Shown in pieces: positions 11,000 to 24,600 of a stretch of DNA of 64,000 nucleotides. The notes below the pieces were generated by a model. That model was not told where the DNA came from, ran no database searches, and saw only the letters and a program-made list of their open reading frames with translations. The first letter of the stretch is position 1. Every line of letters begins with the position of its first letter. The position numbers were made by a program, and so were the translations under genes. The stretch is from Athripsodes cinereus (Eukaryota > Arthropoda > Insecta > Trichoptera > Leptoceridae), in NCBI GenBank assembly GCA_947579605.1, contig OX388312.1:21599313-21663312 (forward strand). The letters run 5' to 3'.

Positions 11000-13660
11000 A
11001 TATTGAAGATCAATATCGATCATTTTTTTGTAAAATATATCAAACAGCATCGGCTCTTCTATTATAAACTAGATCCGTAAACACGTATTAGTAGGTAATT
11101 TACTTCATGCACAATACGAGTAATGTACCTACTTTTAATAACAAAAGTGAAGCAGAAATAATAAACACACGTATATTTGAATATGAATAGCCGCAGTTGT
11201 GTATCAACTTGTTTATCTATATACCTAATCATTACATAATTATAATTACCTACATGACTTTGAACTGGTAATGAATATATTTTACTTTACATTATAATTA
11301 TGTACAATGAATGTTCTTGACATTACGAATACATAATATGACATTACCGAAATGCATATGTAAATAATATGTTACAACAACGCAAAATACATAATATGGG
11401 AATTATTATGAACTATGACACAAGTATTGAAATCTTAAAGAAGGAATGATAACTGTTAATTTTTTCTTGTTTTAATTCAAATTAAAATAAGTATTTTATC
11501 TATCTATGTAAAATACATGGTAATACTTTTCATCTATTTATGTAAGAAATATGTATAGTAAGTATGAAATAACCAGTGTTAATGTATTATGTTTAATAAA
11601 AATATATAAAAAATCTAGCCCCTCACATTATGTCCCTTCTAGGGTAAGCAAACGGACTAAACACAAGACAATTCTAACCATATATCGACTGTTAATTTCC
11701 ACAAGTAGAAATGTCTTATATTCGAGAAATCTTATAATTTTGGTATATTTACATGTATTATGCTTTAAAACACAACAGAAAGTAAGATAATCGCACTGTT
11801 AGAGACATGCATTGTTTTTTTTTCGTTACGAGTAATTAGCTGTTGAACAAATCCAATTTTGTAGAATTGAAAATAGATAAAAAAAATTCAAAACTAAATA
11901 TTAAATGTAAAAAATGAACAGTGTATTTCATAAAGTAATTTGTTAGTGGAACATAAAGAGTGACGTTGATTGTGTTTATTACCAAATCAAAATATTCGAA
12001 ATTTTCTACCAGCTGAGTTATGGAACTGGGCATTCAATATATATGCTTTGATAAAACAAAAAACAATAAAATATCTAAAAAAAATACTTTATATTGAACA
12101 AAAATGTCTATCTACGTACTCTCGGAAAATGATAGAAACAATTCTCAATCCATTAAACTATGTAATTCAAAATAAGCTATAGGTAACTAATGATGGACCA
12201 AAATTAAAAATAAAAGAAATAGAACGAAACAGTCAGTCAGCTGGCTACCATACTTGTGGGATAGACCGTGATGGCATAGTAGAAGTAGTAATAGTAGAAA
12301 TTTAACACAAAAATATATAGATACTGAATCATATACCTACCAAACTAATTAACTCGTTATGTATATGATTATCATTGTCATTTTTTACACCCCTGTAAAT
12401 CCATTGTACCTACCTACCCATATGGGAAGGTGTGTAGACTATACAAAGCAAAAAGCTACATTTTTTTATTCCTATACATAAAACAATCGTACCTAATTGA
12501 TTTATGAAATGTACCTGTGATATTTCAAACGTAAAAAAAAATATCAAGTCTGCCGTGATAAAAAATAATTGACTTTTTTGTTTGACGTTTTTCAGTGATT
12601 ATTTTTGTGTCTGTATAAATACCAATACCCACATTGGGGAGGTAGGTAGGTACTGTCAGGGAAAAATATAATAATATTGTAGGTATTACTTTTTCATTTT
12701 GCCTAACTACGTTTGTTTCATGAATAATCACATAAAATACATGTAATACATCGTGTACACAATATGCGATTTTATTGCGCGAATTTGGTGTCTTTCAACT
12801 AACTAATTAAAAGTCTATCAGAAGATATTCCTTTTAATAGTGTATTTTCTATTCTATTCTATTTTCAAAGGCCATCCACTTATGTGTACTACTACTTAAT
12901 ATGTATATACTACTTAATTGATCTTATGACAATATTTCTCATTATTACAGTAATGAGAGGATTACTGTAATGCCAAAAATACATAATTGTTGGTTTACAA
13001 TTTTTGATTTCTTATTAATATAATTATATTACCTAACTACCTATATGTTTGTAAAATTTGAAATGTAAAAAAAATATATAAAAATTTCGAAATTCAAATG
13101 TAACAACGTTATATGGTATCGAACAAACATCAATATTTATAAAAAAAAATACACAAAATTGTAGTGTTGTGTTTAATTAGACTGAACATAGATCGTTTTG
13201 TTTTTGACACTAACAAGCTTCTTTACTTTTATACACATAAAAAATGGCGTGAAATATCAAACAGAAATAAATATTCATATTACCATTGATCGAAAGGTTA
13301 TAGTTTATAAACTAAATATAATTCACTATGCAAATTCGTTTATTTTCGTAATAAACGGACATCAAGTATCATAAATACTTACGTCTAGATCTCTAGATGA
13401 TATGTGAGTAAAAATAAGTATACCTATGGAATTCACAAGTCTCGTCTCATAAGGAAGCTTTTGTCATGGAACAGCAGTAAGAATTTTCTTAAATGTCATC
13501 TACTTTCAAAGCTCGTTACCCGAAACCCGTCTATAAAACTCCTGAAAACACACACATCTTTAACTTTTGCTTTTTATCGCAAACGAATTTCGAGCTCAGT
13601 CCTTTTATTTATCATCCTCAAAGTCACAAAATCCTTTTATTTATCATCCTCAAAATCTAT
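11000..13660. other. AT-rich intergenic DNA
   Basis: Apart from the family C fragment at 12232, I see only short spurious ORFs and CTACCTACC-type runs. Confidence 0.5.
12232..12280 (-). repeat. Family C fragment
   Basis: Only the core (CAGCTGGCTACC ... TGTGGGATAGACCGTGATGG) is left. Confidence 0.45.
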
Positions 13661-13675
13661 CTAGGTGTACCTATA

Positions 13676-13999
13676 CAGTGATATGTTACAACTAGATTCG
13701 CAATGTCATACAAATATTCTCTAAAAATGTGTACCCACCCGTCGAGGTACAATACCTGAGTAATACCTATTATTATATTCATCTCTTTTCTTTTGTATAT
13801 ATTCATCTCTATCTACCGGCCTTTGTCGTCTGTTATAATCCCCATTCTCATATTGTCTATCTCTTGTTATCTACAAACAATTTATATGTGTGTCGCTTTC
13901 TTTCAAACTAAAAATTGCGGCACCAAGGACCGCAACGAGATTTTATTGATGGTACATATTTGAGATTCGTATTGCAAATCTAGGTATAACATATCACTG
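13676..13999. mobile_element. Tc1/mariner-type MITE with TA duplication
   Basis: 324 bp with inverted ends CAGTGATATGTTA, diverged but recognisable for about 40 bases, flanked by TA (13674-13675 and 14000-14001). No transposase remains. Confidence 0.65.
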
Positions 14000-14199
14000 T
14001 ACCTATATGATTGCTTTAAAACTGATGCGACCAATGTGGGCTTACTAGGAAAAAACTCATATCTATCTAAATAATATTGCATAAATACCAGTAATCCGAA
14101 CGAAGAATGAAGTTGCAGAATTTACTCGAACCAAATGTACCTACATGAAAAAAAAAATATTAAAAAAAGATATATTTAGGTTTTTGCACCCATTTGTAC

Positions 14200-14366
14200 C
14201 CTGGGCTTATAAAACCTCAAATACAACCTTTTACACCTTTCACAGTAAGCTAAAAGCTTGTGTCCTGAAAGGTGAGTTTGCCAGCACCTGGGATCTAACC
14301 GCGGACCCCTTATTCATGAGGCCGAGACTTTGCCTCCGCAGCCTCCAGGCTACCAACGAACTCGAT
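14200..14366 (-). mobile_element. tRNA-derived SINE (family A)
   Basis: The minus strand has an A-box-like TAGCCTGGAGG and a diverged B box, followed by the conserved tail GCTTTTAGCTTACTGTGAAAGG and GGGTTTATAA-like end. Other copies are at 20080, 48478 and 60030. Confidence 0.75.
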
Positions 14367-14861
14367 TTGTTAATGCATGATAAATAGAACGTAGTGCGAA
14401 TTCATGAACAACATGCATACCTGTAATTTTAATGCTTGAAAATATTTAATGAATAAATTTGTAGATATTATAAATATTACCTATACGAAAATTTTCAAAA
14501 TAAAAAATCTAGGTATTCAATTAAATTTTTCCGCCTCTCTGCTCTGCATGTCGAACAATTTACTTATATTTTGTTAAATCTATGTATGTTGATTGTGATG
14601 GTAGACAGACTATTAAAATAATATATAGGTGCCTATCTTCCCGCCTACATTCCATAGTAGGAGTAACACCCATGTTAGGAATAAAATAATAATTTGTCAA
14701 TTTTTGTTTATGTATAAATATAATATATTGAGTTATTAGTCACACGTGTGTTTAAGATCAAAGGACTAAATTTTCAACAGACTCGCAAATATCATGAAGG
14801 TGTTTGGATACTTATTTAATTGTTTAGAATATTATGGTCGTTTTTTTATTTATTCACGTGT

Positions 14862-15000
14862 TATTTATTTATTCATTCTTCACTGTGAATTGATCACAAT
14901 GCATACAATTTTATAGAGAAATCCATTCAAATTAAATGCAATCAATATACAGAGAGCGAGTTTATCGCAAAGGCGCGATCTCTTCCAACCAACTTAAATT
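14862..15000 (-). repeat. LINE 3'-UTR repeat (family B)
   Basis: One of the most complete copies: (TTTA)n, CATTCTTCACTGTGAATTGA, then GAGCGAGTTTATCGC and GCGATCTCTTCCAACCAAC. Confidence 0.65.
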
Positions 15001-15558
15001 ATTGCTTTCTGAATAAAAAATATGGATGTAATATGTTTATTAAATTTTAGTTGATGAGTAGATGACTTAATTAAATTTTTTAAAGTATATAATTGCATAA
15101 ATATAGGTATGGGTAATACATGAAATTAATTCTGCATCCTAATTACTTAAATAAAACTTTAAGATTATTTTTTTATTAAATCCTGTAACATTATGAAAAG
15201 AAAGTGTTTTTTCTTTTGTGTTTCGTTTAGTAAATTACGTATTCGTACGTGTCCTTTTACTTGTAACGTGATGCGGAAAAATTTTCATCGATTTACGAAT
15301 TTTTATTAACAGTGCGCCTGTTATTCTGCAACCGACAGTACAGATAGTTATATTCTTTACCACTAGGTGGTTATGTATTCAATAACTTATGCGCAATGCG
15401 TTCTGCGCGTATGAAGTATAGCCAATGGCGTCGCTTTCACGTTTATTTTTTGACATTTCCTGAAATCTAAAATAGTTACGTTTGTACACTTCGCAATACG
15501 CTTTTTCTTTCAGGCTTTTGGATAAGTTTGCGTAGCTCCGCTCTTTAACTGTTTTCAT

Positions 15559-15564
15559 TCAGTT
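15559..15564 (+). promoter_or_regulatory. Possible initiator for the WBP4 first exon
   Basis: TCAGTT matches the arthropod initiator and lies about 45 bases before the split start codon of WBP4. If used, exon 1 is nearly all 5' UTR. No TATA box was seen at the right distance. Weak evidence. Confidence 0.3.
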
Positions 15565-15606
15565 TTGCTCCTGTCTTTGTCATAAAATCAGCGATAACTT
15601 CTAGCA

Positions 15607-18600
15607 ATGTAAGTAATAATTTTGATGTTTTTAATACTTTTCATTGTGTTGAGAATTGGCAGGCTTAACTGTTTTTTTTATCAATGACATACTAATTATA
15701 GATCAATACTTGAGCTTTCAAAATAATTATAGTGAATGATGAAATATAAACAATACGATCGTTTGTAGGTGTAATATTTCTATGAAATTATGTTATTTGT
15801 AATTTTCAGGGCTTTTTAAATATCTATCTACTTATCAATTTATCTGCACAATTTCGTAGATTGAAAATCTGGGAATTGAAATGAAATATAATTTTTCCGC
15901 AAGTATATTTTCGTAATTGGCAACGACATCGTTCCAAGTAATTTATTAGAGTGACTGAAGATAAATCTCTTACTACTTCAATGTTGAGGTGCTGAGACCC
16001 TGGGATGATGTTCCTAGTGTAATAGTAAGATGTTGAACCCACTTGGTGTTAGTAACTCTAACTGTCGGCAGTGAGGCGTGTGTGTGGTTAGAACAGTGAA
16101 GAATTCATGCCCAAGCAGAAGACTAGCACCCCTCATTTCAATGATAATCATTTATCAAATAATAATAACAACAATGACGAGTTTCAAGTAGGGAATAAGT
16201 ATGAGGAAAGAAAATCCAAGATTACTGCAAGGAAAAGATGGAAGATATTAGCCAAAGTTCTTTTTAATAAAAATAAGGATGAGTTAGAAGACATATCTGT
16301 GAGAAGATTTACGTCTTTTGGAATATTCTCTCCCACTTCCCAGGATGAGGGCTGGCTGGAATATACAACACAAGACAAGAAATTCTCCATTTTTATTCAG
16401 CATTTACATGAAATGTTCTCTGCAAAGGATCTTATTGGGTTCAACAACACAGGGAACATATGTGTGTGGCCTTCTGAAGAAACCCTTGCTCTACATGTTA
16501 CATCCAATTTGAAGTTGTTCAAGAACAAATGTGTGATGGAGTTGGGAGGTGGAATGTCCTGTCTCGCTGGTCTTGTAGCTGCCAAGTATGGACAAACGCA
16601 GTGTGTTCATGTTACTGATGGCAATTCTAAGTCAATTGAAAATGTGCAAGGTATAATTAAACGTAACAATTTACAAGACAAAGTTCAATGTTCAGTATTA
16701 AAATGGCAAGATGTTAAACAAAATGGTGCTAATTCTATAGTTTTAAAAAAATATGATATTATATTGATCGCCGATTGTTTATTTTTTGACGAAGTTCGAG
16801 AAGATTTAATCAACACTATATGGCTGTATCTATGTGATGATGGAGTAGCGTATGTGATGGCACCACAAAGAGGAAATACTCTGGATATGTTTGTGGCTAC
16901 CTCACAGCGTATCGGCTTCTCTTGTAAGAAGTTGGAGAGGTATCATCCCGAAATATGGAGCAGACATTTGAATCTTGTGGAGGTAGACATAAACTACGAT
17001 CCGAGTCTACACTACCCCATTCTAGTCACCATGAGTAAGGCTATTTAATTCTCTGAAACTTTGAGTGTAGACCATGGAAGAATAAATTATTTACATTATA
17101 TCCAAAGTATTTATATATACAAATATATACTGAATTATTACTATTATAACACCATTAGGTACTTGTTATGACATATGTGCAATGTATTATTATATTTTTC
17201 TCTCTGATTCTAGGTAAACTTTATAATGTAAAAGTAAAAACTATTTATCACAATATATAGGATCAATTTTCCTCACTAGACAAATTTTAATTAATAGACG
17301 TGCATAACTTACAATATATAAAACATATCGTCGGTCTGCCTTGCATATTGTAAAATATAAATATGTACAAAGTATATTACAGATCACAGGACTCTTATGT
17401 ATTATTTCTATATTATATATTGCGCATTACCTTACAAGATATTACAACATTCTGTATTCCAAACCTGTATAATATTATGCTAGTGTTAAGATTCTGCAAA
17501 TATTTTCTCTTTACAAACATTGTTAAAATAAAAATCTGTTTTGTTAATAAATTAACTGTTTTCAAAACAACTAAATAATCGCATAAGCTATACAGCAATT
17601 TGATTGTTTTTGAAAAATACAATTCAAATATTTTCAGATGACTGTAAAGTTTTTTCTTTCATTGCTTTACTATTTAATCAATTTAATCTTCAATATTACA
17701 CTCATACCAAAGCCGTATTTTATTGAGTTTCTATACTGTAACAGCCTTCTTGAGATAGTTTTCACCATGATTACATATCAAAATGAAACTGATATTTTAC
17801 TTTGATAATTGTTGCAAACTGGGCCGACAATATAATATCTATATATTTTTCAATGTGAATACTGTAATGGACCACTACTTAGAGTATTTTATATCATAAT
17901 ATTATGATGACACAATAGCATTGTGTTGATACACAAAGTAATCTCAATTGAATACTTATTATCTTTATGATTACTTAGTTTTCTTTATGTTTTTGTAGTG
18001 CCAGAATAAGACTGACATAGGCTAGCAAATTATACAATTGTTATAGAGATTAAAGAACATTATTAATTTTTGGAAACAATCCAAAGACTTTATAGTATGT
18101 CTTAAAGTATTAGTTAGTGTGTGATTTCAGACATGCAATTTTGTGCCAAATTTTCATGATAGTTTTTTTTTATTACTTTAAATCGAGTTTCCGCAATATT
18201 ATTTTTATTTATGGATGTTTTTAATAAATTGTTATTGAAAAAATACGTTTGAAGATTACAAAAAAAATATAACATAATTATGAACAACATATTGGCACAT
18301 GTTAGCCACCACATAATTTATATATTTCAAAATATACTTAATAACATAGTTTTGTTGTGTTAATGGCTTCGATGATTTAAACAATGTCTGTTATTTTAAA
18401 AATATTCTTTATTATTACTTATGTTGTACGATTAAATATTTTTTTTTTCAAAATAAAAAAGGAAACCATGAAATGTGCACATAATTAAATTGAATTTAAC
18501 AAAAAATTATATTACCAAAAGTGATATATTTATATAGTTGAAACAATATATGTACGAAGTTAGTTTAGATTGAGTGAAATAAGATTTGATGGAATCTAGA

Positions 18601-21600
18601 ATCCCGTCTAGAGCAGGGATGCACAGATTTATAGGGAACAGGAGTCACTCGCGAAGATTTAAGCGCAGGACGGGCCGCTATAAGAAAATTAACACTAAAA
18701 GTTTCAATTCTTAGAAATGCTCAAACATTAAAATTCCTCCCCCCCCCCTGTCGCCGAATTTACAAAATGGTATGGGAATTTGAAATATTTCAAAAACTCA
18801 TCAGTTTTCCTAAAGAATATTTACTCGAATTATTAAGTATCCGGTACTTTTACCGAATATCCGATATCACTGGTAAATTTTTTTTTTTATTATATAATTC
18901 GCTGGCGAGCCGCAGATATACCGACCATGGGCCGCGGTTTGTGCATCGCTGGTCTAGAGCAAAAGGACCCTTAGGGTATTGTTCCAAAAATGTTATTTTT
19001 TTATAACAATAGTTATATTGGTCTTGCGATAGTGAATCTTTTTGTAATGAATAAAATTTAGTGGAATATAAACTTGTCCATTTGAAACTAATGTATCTAC
19101 ATAAGTATGAAAACCAATCTTTGATCTATTATTCTGTCTTCAATTAATCTCAAATAATAGACTTTTAGTTTATACTTAATTCTTCTCTAATGTTTCATAT
19201 ATAATAGATTTTCTTTTAGTTTCTTCACATTCCTTTTAAACAAATATATGTTATAATAATAATATGATAAGCCAAATGAATAATCTATTTATTTTTCACG
19301 CAGATACTCAAGATATTTTCATATATCACATTGTTCCCTTTATTGCAATAGACTAGTACTTAAAAATCAGCACAATTGTATAAGTGATATTAATTAATAA
19401 TTATAGGTATTTTCAGCATTACATGCATATTGTATTTTCCATATTATACCAAACCGTAGTACAGTGTAGCTAGCTATAGCCTAATAATGATTGTGTATTT
19501 ATGTTTTATGAATTACTAAGCATTTGTTATGTGTAACAGCTTAAATATGATCTGATTGATTGTTAACTGTCGCTGTCAATTATAGGGAATTATTATATAA
19601 AATCATGAATAGTTCTGGAAAATCTCCAGTGGAAGTAGTTATAGAACCATTTGTGTTCTTTGCAAACTGCCTAATCATAAATATATTGGATTTATTAAAT
19701 CAAAATTATTTTGTTTATTTTTGAAAATATAAAAATCTGTTTTTTACTCAAATGTGAATAATGATCTATAATATCATAGGTTAGTCCTTTTTGCCAAGGA
19801 ATGTAGGTTGTATTTAAAGAATATATATTTATCAAGTATTTTTGAACAAATATCGAAAAGACATTTTGATTTTAGTTGAATGAAGTTTCGAGTTAATGTG
19901 GGATTAACTAGTCAACCTTTTTTGTAAGTTACTTTAACTTTTAATCCAATATTGGAATTAAAACAATTTGCCAAAATGGAGTCATTGATATAGTCAATAA
20001 TTATGCATGACCTACCTGTTCGAGCAATGTCAATGATAATTTGAATTAAGTAGTTGTATGTTTTGAAATTTGTTTGTCTACGAGTTCGTCGGTAGCCTGG
20101 AGGTTGTCTCAGCCTCGTGAACAAGGGGTCCGTGGTTTGATACCAGGTGCCGACAAACTCCCCTTTCACGACACAAGCTTTTAGTAGCTTACTGTGAAAG
20201 GTGTATAAAAGGTTCTATTTGGGTTTATAACAAAAACCTAGATACATCATTTTTTTTTAAATATTGTTGGTGAGATTAAATTTGTTAAATTATTAAATGT
20301 ATGCTATTTTATGTTGTACATAAAATTTGTTGATGTTTTACGATAATACCAAAAAATTTAAACGAGTGTCAAATTTGTGCTCAGAATTATTTAAGTTAAC
20401 TTTAATATTTATACATTAATAATATGTGGTTAGTACCCATATTGGGTAGAATATTTTCTGAAACCCTTAATACAACTTAACCGAATTGATGTATTTGAAA
20501 TATTCTTAATATTCAATGTTAATGTTAATTTTTTATGTCAATTGTAAATAACCAGTCATTCATCTAACATTCAATGTAACAATGATCTTAAACTATGATT
20601 TGTTACTCAATTTAGTCAATATTAGTATATTTTCATACAATCAATGTAACTGGTTTATATTTAAAGATGTTTTTTGGAGACACTGAATTTATTTTGTATA
20701 GTATTACAGTTAGCAATTTTTCTTTAAAAGTATCTAATTATCTTATAAATATATCAAACTTTAATGTTGTCATTATGAAAAAAGTTTATCTTCTTTTCAT
20801 TTCACGTGACGTTTATGTTGTTCCTATTTTTGTAGAGAAGGCTAGTAACCTATACCATCTTATAATATATTTATTTTGTGCAATGAAGATTTTCATTATT
20901 TTTTGTAATAAAAATAGCCATTCACATTTTTTTACACACTCTTGCAGTGATTTCAGTTGTCTATAATACTATAAAAACCTTAGTTAAATAAATAGTGGAA
21001 TATGTATGCTGTTGATTTTATGAATGTCTTTAATTTTATGTTATTTACGTAACATATTTTGAATAATTGTTATGTTTTAAGTTGTTGTCTCACATAGAAT
21101 AGTCCATTAACCACATCATAGCATTATTGTATTTTTTTAATGTCTTGAAACTTGGATCAAAAAATACTCGGTTTTGCCAATTCTCAAATACAGTGAAAAT
21201 GTTATTTTATGTAATACATAGACACACCTGATACTTGTTATGTCTAAAGCTCTTCTAGTAACAAACTAAGCTTCTTTTACACAACATGAGATTTGTAATG
21301 GTTCCCCATTACACACTCCAATGAATTGTCATATATTGCTTTTAAAGTAAATGACTAATATCTGACGTAAGTAATTAATTAAATATAAGTAAATGACGCT
21401 CTGAATGGAGGAGGCTGGTTTCTGCCCTGTGCTCCCGAGAGGAGCGTTGTGGGCGATGATGATGATGATGATGACTAATATCTAGTACAAATATAATTGT
21501 GTGTAGAAGATATTTCTTTGTGAAATGTTACCATTTCTTTTTATGTTATAATAATTTTTAGAATGCACATACTATTTTGTTTTCTTTAGAATCTTCTTCT

Positions 21601-24600
21601 TCTTCTTAATCTTAATAAAACCCAAAAGTCTGTTTACGTAGGAAGTTCCTCTTGCTATGTGGAGACCCAGCTGCCCTTCCATTATTTTGGGGGGCTTACC
21701 TGGTCAGCACCGTCACTCAGGTGGTCCATGTACGATAATATTTGGGATTCTAGTATTGTTCATCCTTTGGACGCGTTCATATCAATGTCTCTGCCATTGT
21801 CTTCCCCACCTAACAGCATTTTAGATCTTACATCTCTCGGGCTGCGGTGTTTCTGACACAGTCTCATAGGGTTTTTCCAGCAGTCGCTCGCAAAGTTCGC
21901 ATCTCTGTAGTTCTTAGTATACTTTTGGTTTTGACTATGTCCGCCCTTGTTTCTATGTCATTCGTGAGCATTGGATGCACACATGTCTTGTTAGTTGTGG
22001 ATCTTACTAGCTGTTCTTATGTTTTTGTTCCTTCAGATATTTTCTCTTAAATAGCCAGCTGCAGCTTTATCAACCTGTGGTCGCATTTCTTTGGAAATAT
22101 CATGAGAACTTATTAGCTCCCTGCCAGGATACCTAAACTGTATTACTTGTTCGATTCGCTAGTCACCTATGTTTAATTCACATTTTATTTATTTATCAAT
22201 TCATTCATTCAAGTAATTCTTCTGAGATTGTCTGGGTACTAAAATGATAATATTGTATTTGGAGCCGACTTCATTGAATTTAGTTTAATTTGTTGTCGCG
22301 TTACTTAAAAAAATATCTGCTCTTGCAATGTCATTTTAAATCAGTATTGTTAATTGTTTTATTTTCGTAGAACAATTTATTTTTCACAAAGTTCTCCCGT
22401 TCCGCAGAACAGATTTTATTTATTTATTTATTTTATTCTTCTTGCACATCATCATTCATATAACAAATAAATATAGCAATATACACAAGAAAAAATGTGA
22501 TGATGTGCAGTGGCGAGATTATCACTATATAGTGATTTCTTCCATCTAACCACAAATTTATTTATTTATTTCTTTTTGAATAAGTACATAAGTATATTCA
22601 CTTTCAAAAACACATTTGCATAATGACTTATATTGCATTTTTTATAATTAACCAATATCTAATTTATATATACTCTTGATTGACACCCAAATTTGCTTGT
22701 GGCTGTTGTTAATATTCAAATATTTATACCTATATCATCCCTCTTCTGACTAACAGTTGTATCTGCCTAAATGTGAATTGTTCAGGAGGGCGTTTTTTGT
22801 GTTTTTTACGTCCATATTTTAGTTCTCCTAGTTATATGATACAGTGTAAATATATTACATTATTTTATTTGTACCTATTCTTATATATCTCAGAATCATT
22901 TTTGTGATGAAATTTTGAGGAATTAGTAGATAGGTACAACACGTTCAATTCAGAATAAATCGTAAATATGACAAAAAATCAGAAGGCTATTCCAGAATAA
23001 CGGTAACAGTTACAAGTGTGATCTTCAGTGAGAACATGCAGGGCACATATAAATACACATTGGTGATCATAACTCAATTTCGCCAAAAATGTCAGATATG
23101 ACAGTTAGTCAGAAGAGGGACGATATGTGACAGTCATTTCTTGCGATGGAGTACTTTATGTTAAAAAGTTTGAACACACATGATATGCTGGCTGATTTAG
23201 GTGTCGTTTATATGACAGTATTTTTAGTTACTCCTTGTAAATCTGGAATATTCACGACATATTTTTTTTAGAAATATTCATAGAACCCCATTCACCAGAA
23301 CTCGTGGTGTCATTGTTCAAAATTTGAAGACTTGAAGTAATCAAATGCATCAAATAACCATGTTGTGTCAATGTTGATGTTCAATTAATATTTGTGTTTA
23401 CTATGTGTCTAAATGTTTCTTTTAAAATGTCTAATCATCGTTGGTGTCATTGATGTTTATCACTTTCATGTTTAAAAAGTGAATAAATAATCAAAACACA
23501 CATTATCATTAAATAAGGAAATATCATTACTTACTATTGTAAACGTATTGTATAAACATTATTCTGCTATATGCAATGTCCATTTTATGAATCTCTTAAG
23601 ATTTCTTCTTATTAATCTCATGTATTACTCCTCTATGAATGTTCCTATCTCTTCATGGATAATGTATTAGTGTGTTGTAATATATATTATTACTATATAT
23701 TGTCCTGTAATTCTTTTATTATTAGATAGTAAAATATAAATAACTACTTCTTCTATTCCTCTTTATCTAAATTTTAACTCATAAATGTGCTCTCTTAACT
23801 ATAGAGATAAGTAAATATTATGTTGTCATTCTAATCTCTTTTTCTTAGTTTGGTTAATTGGTCTATGATTATTTTTATGTGTCCCCTAATATTCGAGTTC
23901 TAGTCATTTAGGTATTGAATCTTGAATTTGTTTAATACTACTATCAGAATATTAAGTTTTTGAGTTGGAAATATAAAAACTATTAAAATAAATTTAAAAT
24001 ATAGAGATGCATCACTCTTTTAAGAGATTCTCAAAAACATATTCATGCCAATAATCGCGAATCTGCATGTTTTTATTGCATGCATAGATATTTGTATTGA
24101 AATTATTTAATGCCTTTAAAAATAAATTTAATGAAACATTGATATCATGTACGATTGTGAAATGGTGTGTAGTCCAAGAAAAAAAAACTTAATTTGAAAC
24201 TGTGATATTGTTTCTTAGTGGAAAGAAATAAAATTTACTATGATTTCCTAGTAAATATTTATTTAATCTAGGTACAACAATAGTGTTGTAATGAATAGAA
24301 GTTTAAACCAACGCCTGTAGAACAAAAAAAAATAGAATTATATACTTACCTATTATGCTGAACAAATTCTTGGAACTTTTTTATTGTTAACCGCAATTTA
24401 GAATATATAAATAGAGTTATAATAGTGTTGTTTACCTCTTAATTTTTCTTCTGGAATCCTTACAAGTAGGTACATAATTCTACTGTCACAATTTCTTTTC
24501 AGTAAATAAACTATTTTATTAGTGTATTTTATACACTTATTAATCTGTTATAATTATTATGTTTTAATGTGTATTTTTAATAACTTCCAAGAAATAGTTT

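Noticed and set aside
13404..13911. Three short ORFs of 60-86 codons
   Set aside because: They overlap each other and the MITE at 13676 and resemble no protein.
16184..17622. Additional ORFs overlapping or following CAMKMT
   Set aside because: They are other-frame shadows of CAMKMT or AT-rich chance ORFs in its 3' flank.
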